From Takakia lepidozioides (taxonomy: Eukaryota > Streptophyta > Takakiopsida > Takakiales > Takakiaceae): a DNA stretch of 64,000 bases. Numbering within the stretch: position 1 is the first letter of the stretch; each line of letters starts with the position of its first letter. Under the pieces are notes generated by a model, which saw only the letters and a list, made by a program, of their open reading frames with translations, did no database searches and was not told the DNA's origin. Where the stretch lies: contig CM060731.1 of the NCBI GenBank assembly GCA_030704615.1, positions 71,404,756 through 71,468,755 of the forward strand, given 5' to 3'. This document shows, one piece after another, positions 41,601 to 54,700 of this stretch. The position numbers and the translations under genes are program-made.

Positions 41601-44600
41601 ATAGCGTCAGATTCTAAGCATCCTCATAGTCCATGGTCCAGGCACGGCTGGTGGGCCATCAGGGTCAGTGCCAATGTTCCACACCATGGGGTCCTGTGAC
41701 CTTACTGACAATTGTCCATATTTTAGGAGGAAATGCTGCCCTCCAAGAACCTCCCTTTTCAAAGTCGATAAGGGCCCAGTATTTTGTCTAAAACCTGGGG
41801 CTTATGGCCCATGCCATCCAGATGCCTTTGTTAATATGGTGATGTGGATGCTTTGTTGGTGAGTGTCTGACCAAGAGCAAGAGCTGGCTTAAACAGTCTT
41901 CCTGTTGATTGCTGCTGCTTCTGATTGTGGTAAGACTATCTCACAGTATGTGGCAGGATTCTTGATGCTGGTGTCATTGAATTGGAAAGGCTACAATGCA
42001 TTGGCTATTGCTGCACCTTCCTGGACGGAGCTCATGCATATAGCGCAGCTGGCTGTTCCTGTTCTTCTAACCAATGTGTCAAAGGTACACATTCCTCCTC
42101 AAATGCCTGATATTAATCATGTTGGCCACAAATTTCTAATATCTATCTTGCCTAGCAACGGAGGGGGTAACATGTCATGTGTTTTGTCCTTGTCTTTAGG
42201 ATGATGTGTCTATGTTGACTTTTCGGTGGACGTTATTACTTCCTTTCTTTGCTATCCTGTAGAGATATGTAGATCTTTGTCCAAATCTCGACCAGGTGCT
42301 AAGCATGGCACTTGATTCAATTTATGGGAATTTGGGTTACCTTGGATGCAGGTAATGTTTTACATGCTGATGACATATTTGGTAACATCTTTGGGAGCTA
42401 CCACTCTAGCGGCTCACCAGGTATATGATGGATGCTGCATCTGTTGGAAAGATACAGCAGGGTTGCATGTTTTAGATTGCTGTGTCTGTGATTTACTGGT
42501 ATCACAAGAATAGCCAGGTGTGCTTGTGAAAGACAGGTAGGAAATTTCCTCTTGTCCAGTGTTACTAGAGTGTCAGGGGATGGGGGCCCTCTGCTGCTTT
42601 CCAAGTCCTTGGTCAGGGGTGGTGTCAAAGGATGTGTGTGATGGTTGGGATGCAGGTGATGATAGGGATCTACAGTCTTTGTGGTGTGTGGGGAGAGCCC
42701 CTAGGGCAGACTGCTCAGGCTTTCATGCCTGCTCTCATTCACGGTCCCAAACACAACCTGAAACAGGTAACTCACCCCACCCAAAAGCTGAGCTGTTCTA
42801 GTCATTGTCGTCTCTTTTATTTGTCCCATAGCTCTCTGATCTTTCTTTCCCTTTTCCTTTGTCCCTTGGGCACTCAGCCCTCCCCATGGATGTAAGCTTG
42901 TTCCTTCCTTCCTATCTATCTCTCCCATTCTCACAGAAATAGTTTGCAACAATTTAGGGCTGTAGTTGTTTGCATTTTTTTCCCCTTGAGCATGTTTGTC
43001 ACCATCAACATGTCATTGTGTTTTGTGGTGTTGTGGTGGTCACAGGCACGGATCCTACTGCGGTCACTAATGGTGATAGGCGTAGTGATTGGATTATTGT
43101 CAGCGTGCCTGGCAGCATCAATACCGTGGTTTTTCCCCCAAGTCTTCACTGGTGACATTGCTATTATTAATCATGTACGGTCTCCTCCGGTTTCCTGTCA
43201 TATTTTCTGATGCAGAGGCTATATGTAAATTCTCCTGTATAGGGAGATATCTTTCATATTAAGCTTACTAGCTGGAGCCTGAAACCATGTGGTACATAGT
43301 AGAGTTTATCCAGAAAGTGATACCTTTCTGATTTGGAATGCCTGGATTTATTTGGTGTCCCCTGACCATTGTTCTAGCAAAATTGGCGAATTTTTTTTTT
43401 TCTAAAACATTTCTCGGTTTATTCTTTGCAGATGAGGATGGTGACATTGCCATTTCTTTGCGGATTGATGATGACCCCACCTACTTCTACTTTGGAAGGA
43501 ACCCTGCTGGTCTTTCTTGCTCTTTCTTCCTCCCACTCATAAGGTCGATCTAAGGCAATGTTGTGTTGAATGGTTTTTTTTAACTGAAAGAGCTGTATTC
43601 TCTTTGGACTCCTGAACATTACATTGTTACTGACTTTGTTACTAACTTCAAATTTGAAACATGCAGGCTGGTAGGGACTTGAAATTCCTAGTAGTAAGCA
43701 TGGCATCTTCCTTTTGTGGTGCCAGCCTCCTGCTACTGGTATGCTTACTAGCCCAATCTTATCTCCAAATCTATTTTGTATGCCATTTGCAGGCATCCAG
43801 TGAGGGTGCTGGACCGAGTGAAGCTAGGCCAGCAAGTATGCCGTAGGATATTGACATCTTATCTGGTGACTTTTCATCTCTTTCAATTGCTAGGGAGCCA
43901 GTGTCCTATAAAGACTCGCCGATCTATTCTATCCTGATACAAAAATGCAGATTGCTTACAAGGGACATGGATTCAATGAATTGACCTTCTAAGATTGCAA
44001 GAAGTTTCCTGACTATCATTTTCATTGTTTAACATGCACAGACACTGAGAATGAACTACAGGAGTCACCTATCAAGAATCAGCTAGCCAGTGAAAACTGA
44101 TCTACTGTATGGTTTACGAAGTTGTCGGCAACTGCTTGATGCAGTAGCCCGTCTGACTACTTTCAAGTGTCACTTGTCACTTAAATTTTTGTATTTTCTG
44201 GGTTATCCTTTATGCACAGATAGTCGACAGGCTTGGCTTTGGCCTACAAGGCATTTGGTGGATACTGGCGGCATTTAGATGGGTAACTTCCTGAACTCAT
44301 CCTTAGTAGCACTTAAAATGAGGGCTTTTCATTTCCTTGTTGAACTTTGTCACAGGCGTGGGCAGTCCTTTGGAATTTTAGTTTTCTTTTTAAAGCACAT
44401 GGAGTGGGCTGTGTAGCAAAAGTTTGTTCATCATAGTGGGAGGGACAATGGTTGAGCCAGTGAAGCACCGAGGGGAGGACGGAAACCGGTGGCTTGATGT
44501 GTGGCTTCTGTTGCATGGCAGATACGTCTCATGCAGTCATATTTGCGTCTGGTCTCTCCTTGGAGCGTCCTGGCTGATCGCTGCTCATCTTCGGCTGTGG

Positions 44601-44629
44601 ATTCCACTTTGCATCTGAAAACTGCATGA
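38682..44629 (+). CDS. Plastid-type MATE transporter (EDS5 / DETOXIFICATION 46-47-like)
   Basis: Fourteen exons join in frame (GT-AG): 38682-39612, 40126-40220, 40413-40521, 40708-40763, 41066-41121, 41377-41515, 41947-42084, 42352-42420, 42656-42766, 43046-43174, 43432-43509, 43667-43738, 44220-44282, 44537-44629; 712 residues. The MATE domain starts at about residue 265 ([34 protein letters not shown]). Later landmarks are LATSN-like [65 protein letters not shown] and LEGTLLAGRDLKF, the order and wording of plant plastid-envelope MATEs (EDS5, a salicylate/isochorismate exporter, and DTX46). The first about 260 residues are Ser-rich and poorly conserved, suiting a transit peptide plus linker. 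No stop or frame break, so probably functional. Substrate cannot be inferred. Confidence 0.88.
41277..41334 (-). mobile_element. 32-bp LINE 3'-end insertion with 13-bp target duplication
   Basis: In the MATE intron before exon 6, GCAAAAATAGAAT occurs at 41277-41289 and 41322-41334. Between them, 41290-41321 matches the terminal sequence of the LINE at 52537 (GTACTC..AAGACGTTGTTTGCCGTAGCC, one mismatch). It is a severely 5'-truncated insertion of that LINE family. Confidence 0.75.
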
Positions 44630-45597
44630 TTAGATAGTGGTGTATTTGGATTCATGGAAGTTGTACAGTTGTCTGTGGGGTTTCCTGTTGGTTTGGGTGG
44701 CTGTCTTGTCTTGAAGGGATTGTGGGACGTATGCGCCTGTAAAGGGCGTAAAATGTTTGTATCCACACCTTTCACACAGACTCCATTTCTATTTATTTTG
44801 ACGCTCAAGTAAGCCAGAGACACCACCTTGAATGCATGAATTCCAGTCGCGGAGGATTTCAAGTAGGAATGGCAATGGTCGAAGTACACATGTGCAACAA
44901 TTGGAAGCAGTGAGAAAAGCATGTCCACGTCTTTCTTGTAATTTAGCCTGGACAAAGTACCCCCTCAAGGAAGCCAATACAAGTGTATCTTAAGTAAGGC
45001 TTGAACTATCTAACGCAAAGATGCCTTCTGAGTTTTTGACAGCTGGCACAGGAAAAGTGGTAGCTCTGCGGTCAAACTCCTGGCAACCCTCTCAGATCAT
45101 GGCTAAGTGTCCATTAACAGGGAAGTGTTCATTTTCTAAAGTTGAATTCCAAGTGGTTCACTTACAATAGTGATGTGTGCAGTAAAATTCTGCACTGGAG
45201 ACAATTGACATACCTTGCAGAATCACTTTGATCAGCATAGCTCATGCCAAATGAGGTTTGTCAGGAATTGTCCATGGCTTCAGAAGTCACTTTCTGATAG
45301 GTATAGAACACCTTGCAGGAGAGAGGTGAAAAGGTTACAGAATGCAGGCTCATCGGTTTTTGAAACCAGGATTCATAATGAATCCCCAACACATTTTCAT
45401 CCCCTCTTCCTCATGTGGAAATCCTTTCAAGGTATAATTGGAATTGTGCAGTGTTCCGAGCTTGCGTTCGACTGGGAGGATAAAAGTTGGACATGCGGTT
45501 ATGGGACAAGCCAAATTGCTTTTGTGGAACTCTAATATCTCTGATACGCCACCTGAAACAACAGCACGATCAGTAGGTTACCCCATGACATCCAAAG
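44630..45597. other. MATE 3' flank, no gene seen
   Basis: The sequence is mixed and without an open frame on the plus strand. Minus-strand frames here are antisense to the last MATE exon and its 3' UTR. Nothing else recognised. Confidence 0.4.
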
Positions 45598-45905
45598 CAA
45601 CGAAGACAATGTACTCGAGTATTATTGACAACGAAATGTGTGGCCGGATCATGAATGGCACTGGCGGACATTTAGAAGCACAAATGACGTTTCTCATGAA
45701 GACAATCGAGACAGTGGGTGATCGCATGAGCTCCATAGGCCAGCAGATCACCAGCTATGTAGGATATCGGGACCCAATTGGCGAATCCGGCCCCAACCCA
45801 ACAAAAATTTGGTGCTTCAACTGTAATAGCAGGTCACGGTTCGCAACATTGTCCTTATCCCATACGGAAGAAACAGGTAAGCCGGAACTCGAACTATTAG
45901 GATAG
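45585..45905 (+). pseudogene. Retrotransposon gag fragment with a broken zinc knuckle
   Basis: The plus strand encodes EMCGRIMNGTGGHLEAQM...TIETVGDRMSSIG and then IWCFNC. The expected GHGSQHCPYP continuation of a CCHC knuckle is in another frame two bases short, so a small deletion broke it. No pol follows. Confidence 0.6.
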
Positions 45906-45989
45906 GCAGAAGCGTAATCTCAACCAGCCACAGAGAGGTTGTCAGAAATGTGGAAGTCCGCGTCACACAACTGAAGAATGTTGGAGTGA

Positions 45990-46437
45990 CATTGTATGTG
46001 TGGCCGCACAACACTGCCCTGCTGTAATATTTTAAGAGCCGAGTGTTCAAAAAATGAGTGCCATCAATAGTAACAGTCACTGTGATATCACCCACCTGCG
46101 AATCAGATTGTCCACTCGAATCCGCCTGCAAGCTGGTAGGAACTATAGTTGTATATTGAAGCGGTGCCGTGACTGATGCTGGAGCCGTTGCTGGGACATA
46201 TGGCCTCGCTCCTCCAACATAGGAGGGCGTGCAGTAATGCAAAGCAGGCTGGATTACCGCTAATGGTACCGGCTCATGAGTGGGCTCGATCGTGATATAT
46301 GACGGAAGTGCTAACTCGGCATCTTGGCCCGTTGCACCTTCTCTCCCAGCCTGTATGGCATCTGCCAAAGTTGCAGGTCTCTGCTGCAAACATGGAAGTG
46401 AGTGGCCTCTTGTAAACCGGGGATCCATCTCATACAA
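45990..46437 (-). pseudogene. Retrotransposon gag fragment, opposite strand
   Basis: The minus strand encodes MDPRFTRGHSLPCLQQRPATL with ADAIQAGREG, the style of the end of a retrotransposon gag domain. It is followed by a Pro/Thr-rich linker and a protease-like start (DITVTVTIDGTHFLNTRLLK). It faces the plus-strand fragment at 45.6-45.9 kb; both may come from one rearranged element. Confidence 0.5.
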
Positions 46438-48725
46438 TAACGATAAGATGGCATTAATCGCAGCAGCTTCAACAAGGTGTTATCATTCTGGAACTTAGCA
46501 TACCAATGAAAAAATTACCTTTATCACGGTAGTTCCAGTTTGGAGAGACTGAGTTAGAAACCAAAAAATAAAAAAATAAAAAACTAAGATCGTCATATTG
46601 TAGATATGAGCTGGGCATGAGTTCAGGAACAGGGAACCTAGGAACGGTGTCTATTTGTTGTTGGGAACATTATCAGAGAACAAAAATTAAATAAATAGAT
46701 CACCTATGTGTCAGTTAATTGGTCAAATGGATTGGTTGGTCATATTTGAATCCTAGTTGGTCTTATCTTTGTCAAATAGACTCCGTTTGACGCAGTTTTC
46801 AGGGGGATAGTTGCAGAAAATTTGAGGTCTATTGAAGAAGCTGCTTCAACTCTTGAATGAGCACTGAGCTTTGTGTTTGATACCTGCCACTCTTTTTACA
46901 TTAGTATATGGCTGGAGGAGATGATGATGCCATTGAATGGCTCATTTCCTCGTTGACTCTTCAAGTGGTTGGGGAAACTATTTATGTTACCCAAGGCACA
47001 CAAACTGATCAGCTGAGTGGAGATCAATTGGATGAGTGTTTACATACAGTGAGTCGGGCATTGAGCTCTATAATCTGTTGCAGTTGGGTCTAAGGGCCAT
47101 GGCATTAGTTTGAGGCGCAGTCAGAGTTTGGCTGGGGAAAGCAGCTCTCGAACTGTTGGTGAACATATACATGGTTGAGAGCTAGGCTGGGACCACAGCC
47201 AATGACAGCTCCAGGGACCAAGTTATTCAGTTAAAATGCAGGAGGAAAGTTGCGGAGTGTTTGCAGGTACCCCCGTGCTCATATAAGTGATGGTAGAGGA
47301 AATGGAGAGTGTTGGGAGGAGGGTGTGCTGGGGTTAGGAATTGCTTTAGTCTCTCCTCCCCATAGTTTTCCACCCTCTCAGTAGGCCAAAACCTTTCCAT
47401 AGGTGGAGGCAAGAGTCAGTCCGGGTTTGGGCAGGGGTGTCATTGCAAGAGCAACACTGTGGAGTAGATTTTGGTGTGGGGGGTTGTTGTTTGAGTTTCT
47501 TGTGTTTGGATCCCCTCTACACCTACATGCTTGACTGTGCGCTATGTTAGTTTTGTGTAGGTGCTTGTTTTTCTAGGTGGTTGGCTCGGATTTGATCACC
47601 GATCCAATCCTAGAGTGTATTGCCGATTATTTCTTCTATGGAAACAATATGGGGGCCAACGTCTTCACTTTTGTCTTCTAAATACATGATGATCCTCCAA
47701 GCACTATTCGGTTGTAGAAGCTGCACAGGTCATACACGTTGCACGGATGCACGAACGGTGACAAAACATTTTTGGGGACGATAATGAAGGGAGGAGGACG
47801 ATAGAGAGAGGTCGACCATTACTTGGGCGACAGAAATTATCCGCTATAGGAGGTGCAATGATTCATTTTGAACGGCAACGTCCATCCAAAAAAAAAAATC
47901 AAATCTAGATTTTGAATGTCATGTGTGACCATCCATGTATGACCATGTGTCCATAGCATGGTCATGATGTAATGGTGGTGTTACATGAAACATGTACTAC
48001 AGGCATGATGGATGATTGTGCTATACTTATCACTTCATCCACGGATTTCAATCAGCATAAAACAGAATCTACTCCAATATAATTTGGACTAACCACTAGA
48101 GTCATCAAACTGTCAGATTCTGGATCGACGGTTGAGTCAGTTCTTCCCATACGACGGTCTTCAGATGACCCCGTCCGTAGCCGCGGATCAGAGAACTTTG
48201 GATGGTGGCCGTTGCTGCCTAATCCTTTGAAATCCAAAATTCCACTCAATGCTTTCCTCCTTCAGATATTTGAAGTGTTTCTGGATGTGGGTTTTTCCTG
48301 GGTGCAGTGTAAGATGTCAAAAGTGATTGCATAGAGACAGGATGTGTCTCTACGCTTTGCATACCAGTGTGCTATTATCACTGAAGTGAGAAGCAGCTCG
48401 TTGATTGCCAGTGTTGGGCTCAGATTTCTTCGAATTGATGGTGGGTTTATGGTAAGCTCGACTCCCACAAACAATCAAACCTTGCGTTGAGGTTTGCAAG
48501 GGAGTGGCACAGACCGCAGCAGCTGGGGAGCCAGGAATTGTTACAATGCAGAGAGAGGAATTTGAACCTCGAAGGTATTGAGAGCTCATGCTTTTGTTTA
48601 AATGAACAAATGTTGGTGTGGATAGCACCAGCTAGCAGACAATTAACCTGGGAGCTCAAGATTGGAGAACCCAGTGAAGAAACGAAGGGGTACTGGAGGG
48701 GCAGGGCGTTGCCCCCCTACCCAGT
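46438..48725. other. Intergenic, no gene recognised
   Basis: Short open stretches (46908-47093 plus, 48052-48249 minus) have no family signature and no neighbours that would support them. The last 300 bases probably hold the PYRR promoter and 5' leader. A poly-A run lies at 47890. Confidence 0.4.
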
Positions 48726-51700
48726 ATGCATATGCAAGCACTATCTGTGACAGCATGCTCAGCGCAGCTCCCAATCTGCATTACTGATGTGGACTCCCAG
48801 CATTTGAGGAGGTCCGCAGAGCTGGCGGGATCCTCAGCTGGTTTAACTGCCCCTCATCCGAATTCTGGTTGTGTGATAGCACATGGATCACGGGTGGTTG
48901 GGGAAGGCTTTCTCTATGCCCAAGGTACACAGAGCGCCGAAGTGCAAGCAGTGGAGAGAGCTGGGGAATATGCCAGGGGGGCGACAGCATACTTAAATCT
49001 GGAGCCTGGAGACTGTGATGGTGATGATAGTGCAGTGCTTGCACTCGCACAGGTAATATTCCTGCATGATATTGCTTTTGCTTAGTATGTTCTCCAGCAG
49101 CCAGGTCTGGCGAACCTTAGCATGCAGGATTGGCTTTTTTATGAAAGCGGGTAACTGCAGTTCTGGAGAACATCACATTGAGAAGGAAGAAGGAATCTTC
49201 CAATAATTTGCCCATGGAGGAGATGAGAGCTGATTGTGGGCAAGGCAGGCAGGGGTGTCAAGAGTGGTGGTAGGAATGCGCCACCCACTCCAGCATTTGC
49301 GTGGCAAAGCCATTACTGCCCTCAGACATGGGAGGGCCATTGTGGACGTTTGTGGAGAGGAGCAAGTTGAGGACAGCCTCAAGGTACCAAGTTTAGCAGT
49401 TCCTAAGCCCCTGACCCTGGAGACACCAATGGTCTGTATTGCTGTTGATTCCTTCAACTTCAAACTTGTTACCAGGCCTTCACTATTGTATTACCATACA
49501 CGATTGAGTCCAACTGGTGAAATTTCCTACATGAAAAACAGGCTTACTGAACACTGGAATTCCCTTGTGCACTGGATACGGGAGGTTTAGTACAAAATCA
49601 ACCTAGAGTGAAGTGAACTCTCATCAGTGGTGAGCTACCTATGTGAGGAAATTTACGGTGGTCACTTTTTAATAGACAACAGAAGTGTGCTGGTCACGGC
49701 TTTAATATGTACTAGATTGTTAGAAAGTCTTCTCAACTTTGCAGTTACCAGCTTTTTTGGGGAGAGAAAATTTAGGCACTCATGCTATGATCATCGCAAG
49801 CAGGAAGGTCTGGTCCTCAGGTTGTCAGTCTCAAATTGAATTTTGGCGTTGCTTTGGTGAGGTCATTAGGCTTTATTGTACTGATGGTACCTTACTCGCT
49901 GGGTATTGGTCTCATGCAGGAAGCTCTGAAGGCATGTCAGGCTGTGAATGCCCCTATTCTTTACAGGGCTGCATATGGTATCCCTTACTCTGTTTTGAAG
50001 TATGCCATGACTCTTGATGGTAAGCTCCATCCTCTCTTTGAATTGTCAAAATAAGGAGTCTAAGACATTGATTGTTAACAACCTTCATTGATTAATCAGG
50101 AAAAACACCAAAGTAGCTCCGCCAATGGAGTCTGTACTGTAAAGATGATGCACCCTACAAATTGGATGGGGGTTTGGAGCAGGAAAGATTGCTGCAAGCA
50201 CTGGGCATGCATCATGGGTGTCTGGCAAGCTTTCTCGGCAGTGTGTGTTTGCAACTCGAGCACAGAGTGATGCTATCATTGTGGGAGGCAATACTGTTCG
50301 GCGTGATGGTGAGTATGACATTCACTGGATTGTAGTTCTTCTAGATGCTGGTCAGTATTATTGGGTCAGTACTATGTTTTGGGAGGTTGGTATCCAGCAG
50401 GGATTTTTCCCTGTTATGGCCATACTCTCAGGGTTTGGTCAAGGAGTACGTCTTCTCTGTGTGGACATTATAAAGTTCCTTTCTTTCTGTCTATGAAACA
50501 AGGGGTTGCTACTGCTGCATTTGTCGCGACATCTGTTCCTTGAGAGAAGTTTTCCATCACGAAGATCAGAGAAGTCTTGCACCATATTTACACAAGGCTC
50601 TTTAAATCAGCAAATCACTGTAGGAGGAATTCTAGTTTTACTGGCCTGGTGGCTGGTTGTTGGGGTCCCCTGTTTTCTGTTCCCAAGCTTTTCTTTCCTT
50701 TGCCCCGTATTCTCTTTGAGCTTTGCGTGGATGTTATTTCTGTCTATTTTTTCCTGGTCATCTTCTTACATGAGTTGATAGCTTTCGAACTTATGGTCAT
50801 ATCCAGATCCACGCCTGACGACAAGGCAAGAAGGGGGCCATCTGCCAGTCCGCATTGTCATGTCACGATGCCTGAACTTACCAGAGGATGCCAACCTTTG
50901 GGATGTCTCCACCATGCAGACCATAGTGATGACGCAGTGTGGGGCCCGCCAAGATTTCCTAGCAAAGCTGGCCTCCAGAGGGGTAGAGATAGTTGAGTTT
51001 GACTTTCTTACCCCCAGGGCAGTAATGGACTATTGCTATGCCCGAGGGTTCCTCTCAGTGCTCTGGGAGTGTGGGGGCATGCTGTCAGCACCTGCCATTT
51101 CTTCAGGTGTCATCCACAAGGCAAGGTCTCTTCTTCACACATGAGCTTTCACACTTGGATATGTCAACAGAGTCCTTCCACGTGCAAGAATCTGCATCTT
51201 AATCAAAAGCATTTGTTGTGATACTCCACTGTTTTCCACTTTACACGTATTATGGTTGCAGATGTTGATGAGTAGTGCATTGGGTTGTAAGGTATTCAAC
51301 TGGTTTAGTCTAAAGACAGAGCTTTCTGGTTTGCTTCCAGAGGTTGACTCCACTGTGCTGTCTATTGTGTGTGAAACATTGTGATGTTTCTTGAGGACAC
51401 CGATAATTTTTTACATTTTGCTTACATTCTGAAAATGCTGGTTTGTGCTGTGCCGTTTTGTCTGTTGGAACAGGTGATGGCCTTTGTTGCTCCCAAGATC
51501 ATTGGAGGTGTAATGGCCCCATCGCCGGTTGGAGAGCTAGGGATGGTGGAGATGACACAAGCCCTCAATTTGTCAGATGTCACGTTTGAGCAGGTAAGCA
51601 GATTGTTTCCTGACAACATCACTCTGTGGTCTTGCAGTAGTGAGTGCAACCACCATAGATGCTATGGATAAGCACCGATATATCATATATCTAGGATGGC

Positions 51701-54700
51701 GCTTTGTGTTTGGTACGTGTGGCCTGCTTTTGATGTTTTCCATTTGCCAACAATTTTTTCACAAAGCTTAAAGAATAGACATCGACATAGCAGTAACATT
51801 CTCAAGTAAATGGGTAGGAGGGTGTACTCATGACTATGTGACAGGAAATTTTAAGAAACAAAGTACAATCATTAGAGAAGCAGGCCTGAATAACTGCTGC
51901 TAAAAATGGAGTGTCTCTTGAAGGTAAGCTGCCACCTTCAACAGACATATGAGAAATAAATACAGAAGCGTTTATAATGTATACAAGCAGCTCAAAGACC
52001 TCAAAGCAGGAAGTACCAAAATATCCACACCATTACCAGTACGAAAGGGCAATCAGACCAGTACATCTACTGAAGTATTTGACTGGGGATATAGGTCTCT
52101 GTAATAACATATAATGCAGACCTCCAATTATGAGAAAGCTTTGTCCCTGATGCATTGTGCTTGTATTACTTCAATTGGTATATGCAGATAGGACAAGATA
52201 TGCTCATAGAAGGATATCTGCAACCTATTCCCGATGTGCGGCCGACTACGCCTAATGCTGTTGAGGCCGCAGCTGTAACGGATGCTAGCATCATCCCCAC
52301 TTACGACACTCCAGATGTCATTTCCTTTTATAAAGCTTGGGACCCCTATGGTGCACTATCCAACTTCTCCCCGCATCCTATCTCTTTGCCAGATATGGAT
52401 GGAAAAATTGTGGTTTGGAAAAGTGTGGAGCACTATTATCAGGTTGGAATCTGCTTCCATCCCCCTGTGGCTGTCTGTATTTTCTCTTCTTTGTCCCTCC
52501 CCCTTTCCTTTGTACTAATTTGACATTCTCTAGAGAATGTACTCATAAGACGTTGTTTGCCGTAGCCTTGTGGCCATTTACCCCGTGCCCAGTTTGAGCG
52601 GAACACAAAGGGACAGAACCTACCTTTGTCAGGGGCTGATGCCGGTAGTAAGACTTACCTTGGACTAAACAATTGATCCGGGTTTTCCGGATATCCTCTA
52701 GAAATCCTTTTACACAAGCATCTATCTGCTGTGTCTGGTTTGCCCGATAACTAGGCCCCAAAAGGGCCTGGGCTTTTGGCGAGACCTTCAAAGTTGGTAA
52801 ACAGAGGTACAGGCACAATTCCCTTGATAGATTTGAAGAGAGCGTCTCTCTGCTGAGAGAACCCCGGATAATGAATCAGAAAATGAATATTGTCTTCAGG
52901 TTGCCCACACAACGGGCAATTGCACTCTTCATTTCCTCTCTGCTTTTGTTTGCTGTTCAAAGGTAGGCTTCCCACCCTGAGTTTAAATTTCAGTCTAGTG
53001 CCAAGAGTGGCTAGACCCTTGAGGTCATCCATGATGTCCTCCCCCATGTCACAGACTGGAGACAAGTTCAGGGAAGTTCGCTGCCTAACTTCATTTTCAT
53101 CAGACAATTTCCTGGCAACAGACATGGCTTTGGACACTACAGCCTCTAAGTCAGATTTATCCAGGAGGGTCAAGACTTGCGGGCTAAGATTCAGATCCTT
53201 GAGAATCTCTTGTACTCTCTTCCGCCAGGACTTAGCCTGTTTGACGGGGCGATCCTGCTTCCAAGATATAGAGTCGATTAACTTAGGATATCTGATGTTA
53301 GACATATGTTGCAGCTGACCCCACCATCAAGGAAGGGATGCCAAACTCACCCCGAACAGCCACATTGGCTGTTTTGGAGCATGCTGACATGCACTCCTTA
53401 AGCACCCCCACTTGAATGGATTCTAGAGACTTAGCCTGGTTGGAGTTATCAACCCATATTGCAGATGCGTACTCCAAGGCAGGTCTAATAATGCGACAAA
53501 GCATGGTTTACTTGACCTCAGAGTTGATCCCTCTGCAGTGGAAAAATTTAGTGAGACCCAGCGCTTTGCGCATTGAACAACTTTCTGAATATGTGCATCT
53601 CAATTACAGTTGGAGGAAAACTCAACGCCGAGGTATGTGTAGGAAGGGAAGACCGGAATCTCTTGGCTTCCCCACTGCCACTCAATATCACCTCCTCCCT
53701 CTCCCCGGTCATTGAATGCCACCACTGCACATTTACTGACGTTAGCCTCTAGCCCCCAAAGGTCAAAGTATCTGGAGATTGGAAGGAGTCTCCCCTATGG
53801 CGAAATCATCTACAAACATAAGGGCTGGTATGGTGGCATCACCCACCCTTAAGCCAAATCCCTCACTTTCCACATCCTCGATGAGTTGATTGATGAAAAC
53901 ATTGAAGAGCAGGGGGGAGAGGGTACATCCTTGAGCTACACCTTGGTCTATGTCAAAGAAGTTAGACTTCTGTCCATTAACAGTGACACGACTTTTGGTG
54001 TGAGCATCCAAGTTATGGACAACTCTTCACATCTTTCCCTTGATCCCACATGACCAGAGTCGGAGCCATAGGCAATCTCTCCAGTGTCATAAGCCGTTTT
54101 GACATCCAAGAAAAATACAAAAGTGGGTTTCCCTTCTTTTTTCCTTCCCTGGATAATCTGGCTTAGAGTGAGGATATGATCCACACAGCCCCTGTTTCGC
54201 CAAAAGCCAGCTTGGCCTTCGCGGAAACAACCTCTAGATTCCAGATCAACCTCGAGACGAGTACTTATAACTCTGCAAAATATCTTGCCAACTGCATTGA
54301 GGAGTGTGATGTCTCGGTAGTTCCCCGTTTCTTCTCTGTCACCTTCTTGTATAGATTGACAATGACCCCTGTCGCCAGCGAAAGGGGATCATTTCAGGCC
54401 TCCAGATAAGGTTAAAAGAGAAGTACAAGGGCCTCTATCATTGGATCGCCACTGTGCTTGATAAGCTCGTTGACCATGCCATCAGGTCCACCAGCTTTAT
54501 GTCCGTTTAAATGCTCTATTGCTTCCACAATCTCAGAAGAACTAATGGGAGCGTTGTAAGCCTTTGAAATATACTCCAATTCATCAGGGCTATCTTGAAT
54601 CATAGGAACAGTTTTTCCAACTGTGTCCTTCCTTCAGAGGACCCCTCACTGTTAGACCTAGAAGTTCTGCCAAGGATACTGTAGTGGGTTTCAAAGGTTT

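Noticed and set aside
44431-44955. 174-residue minus-strand ORF after the MATE gene
   Set aside because: It overlaps the last MATE exon antisense and has no family signature.
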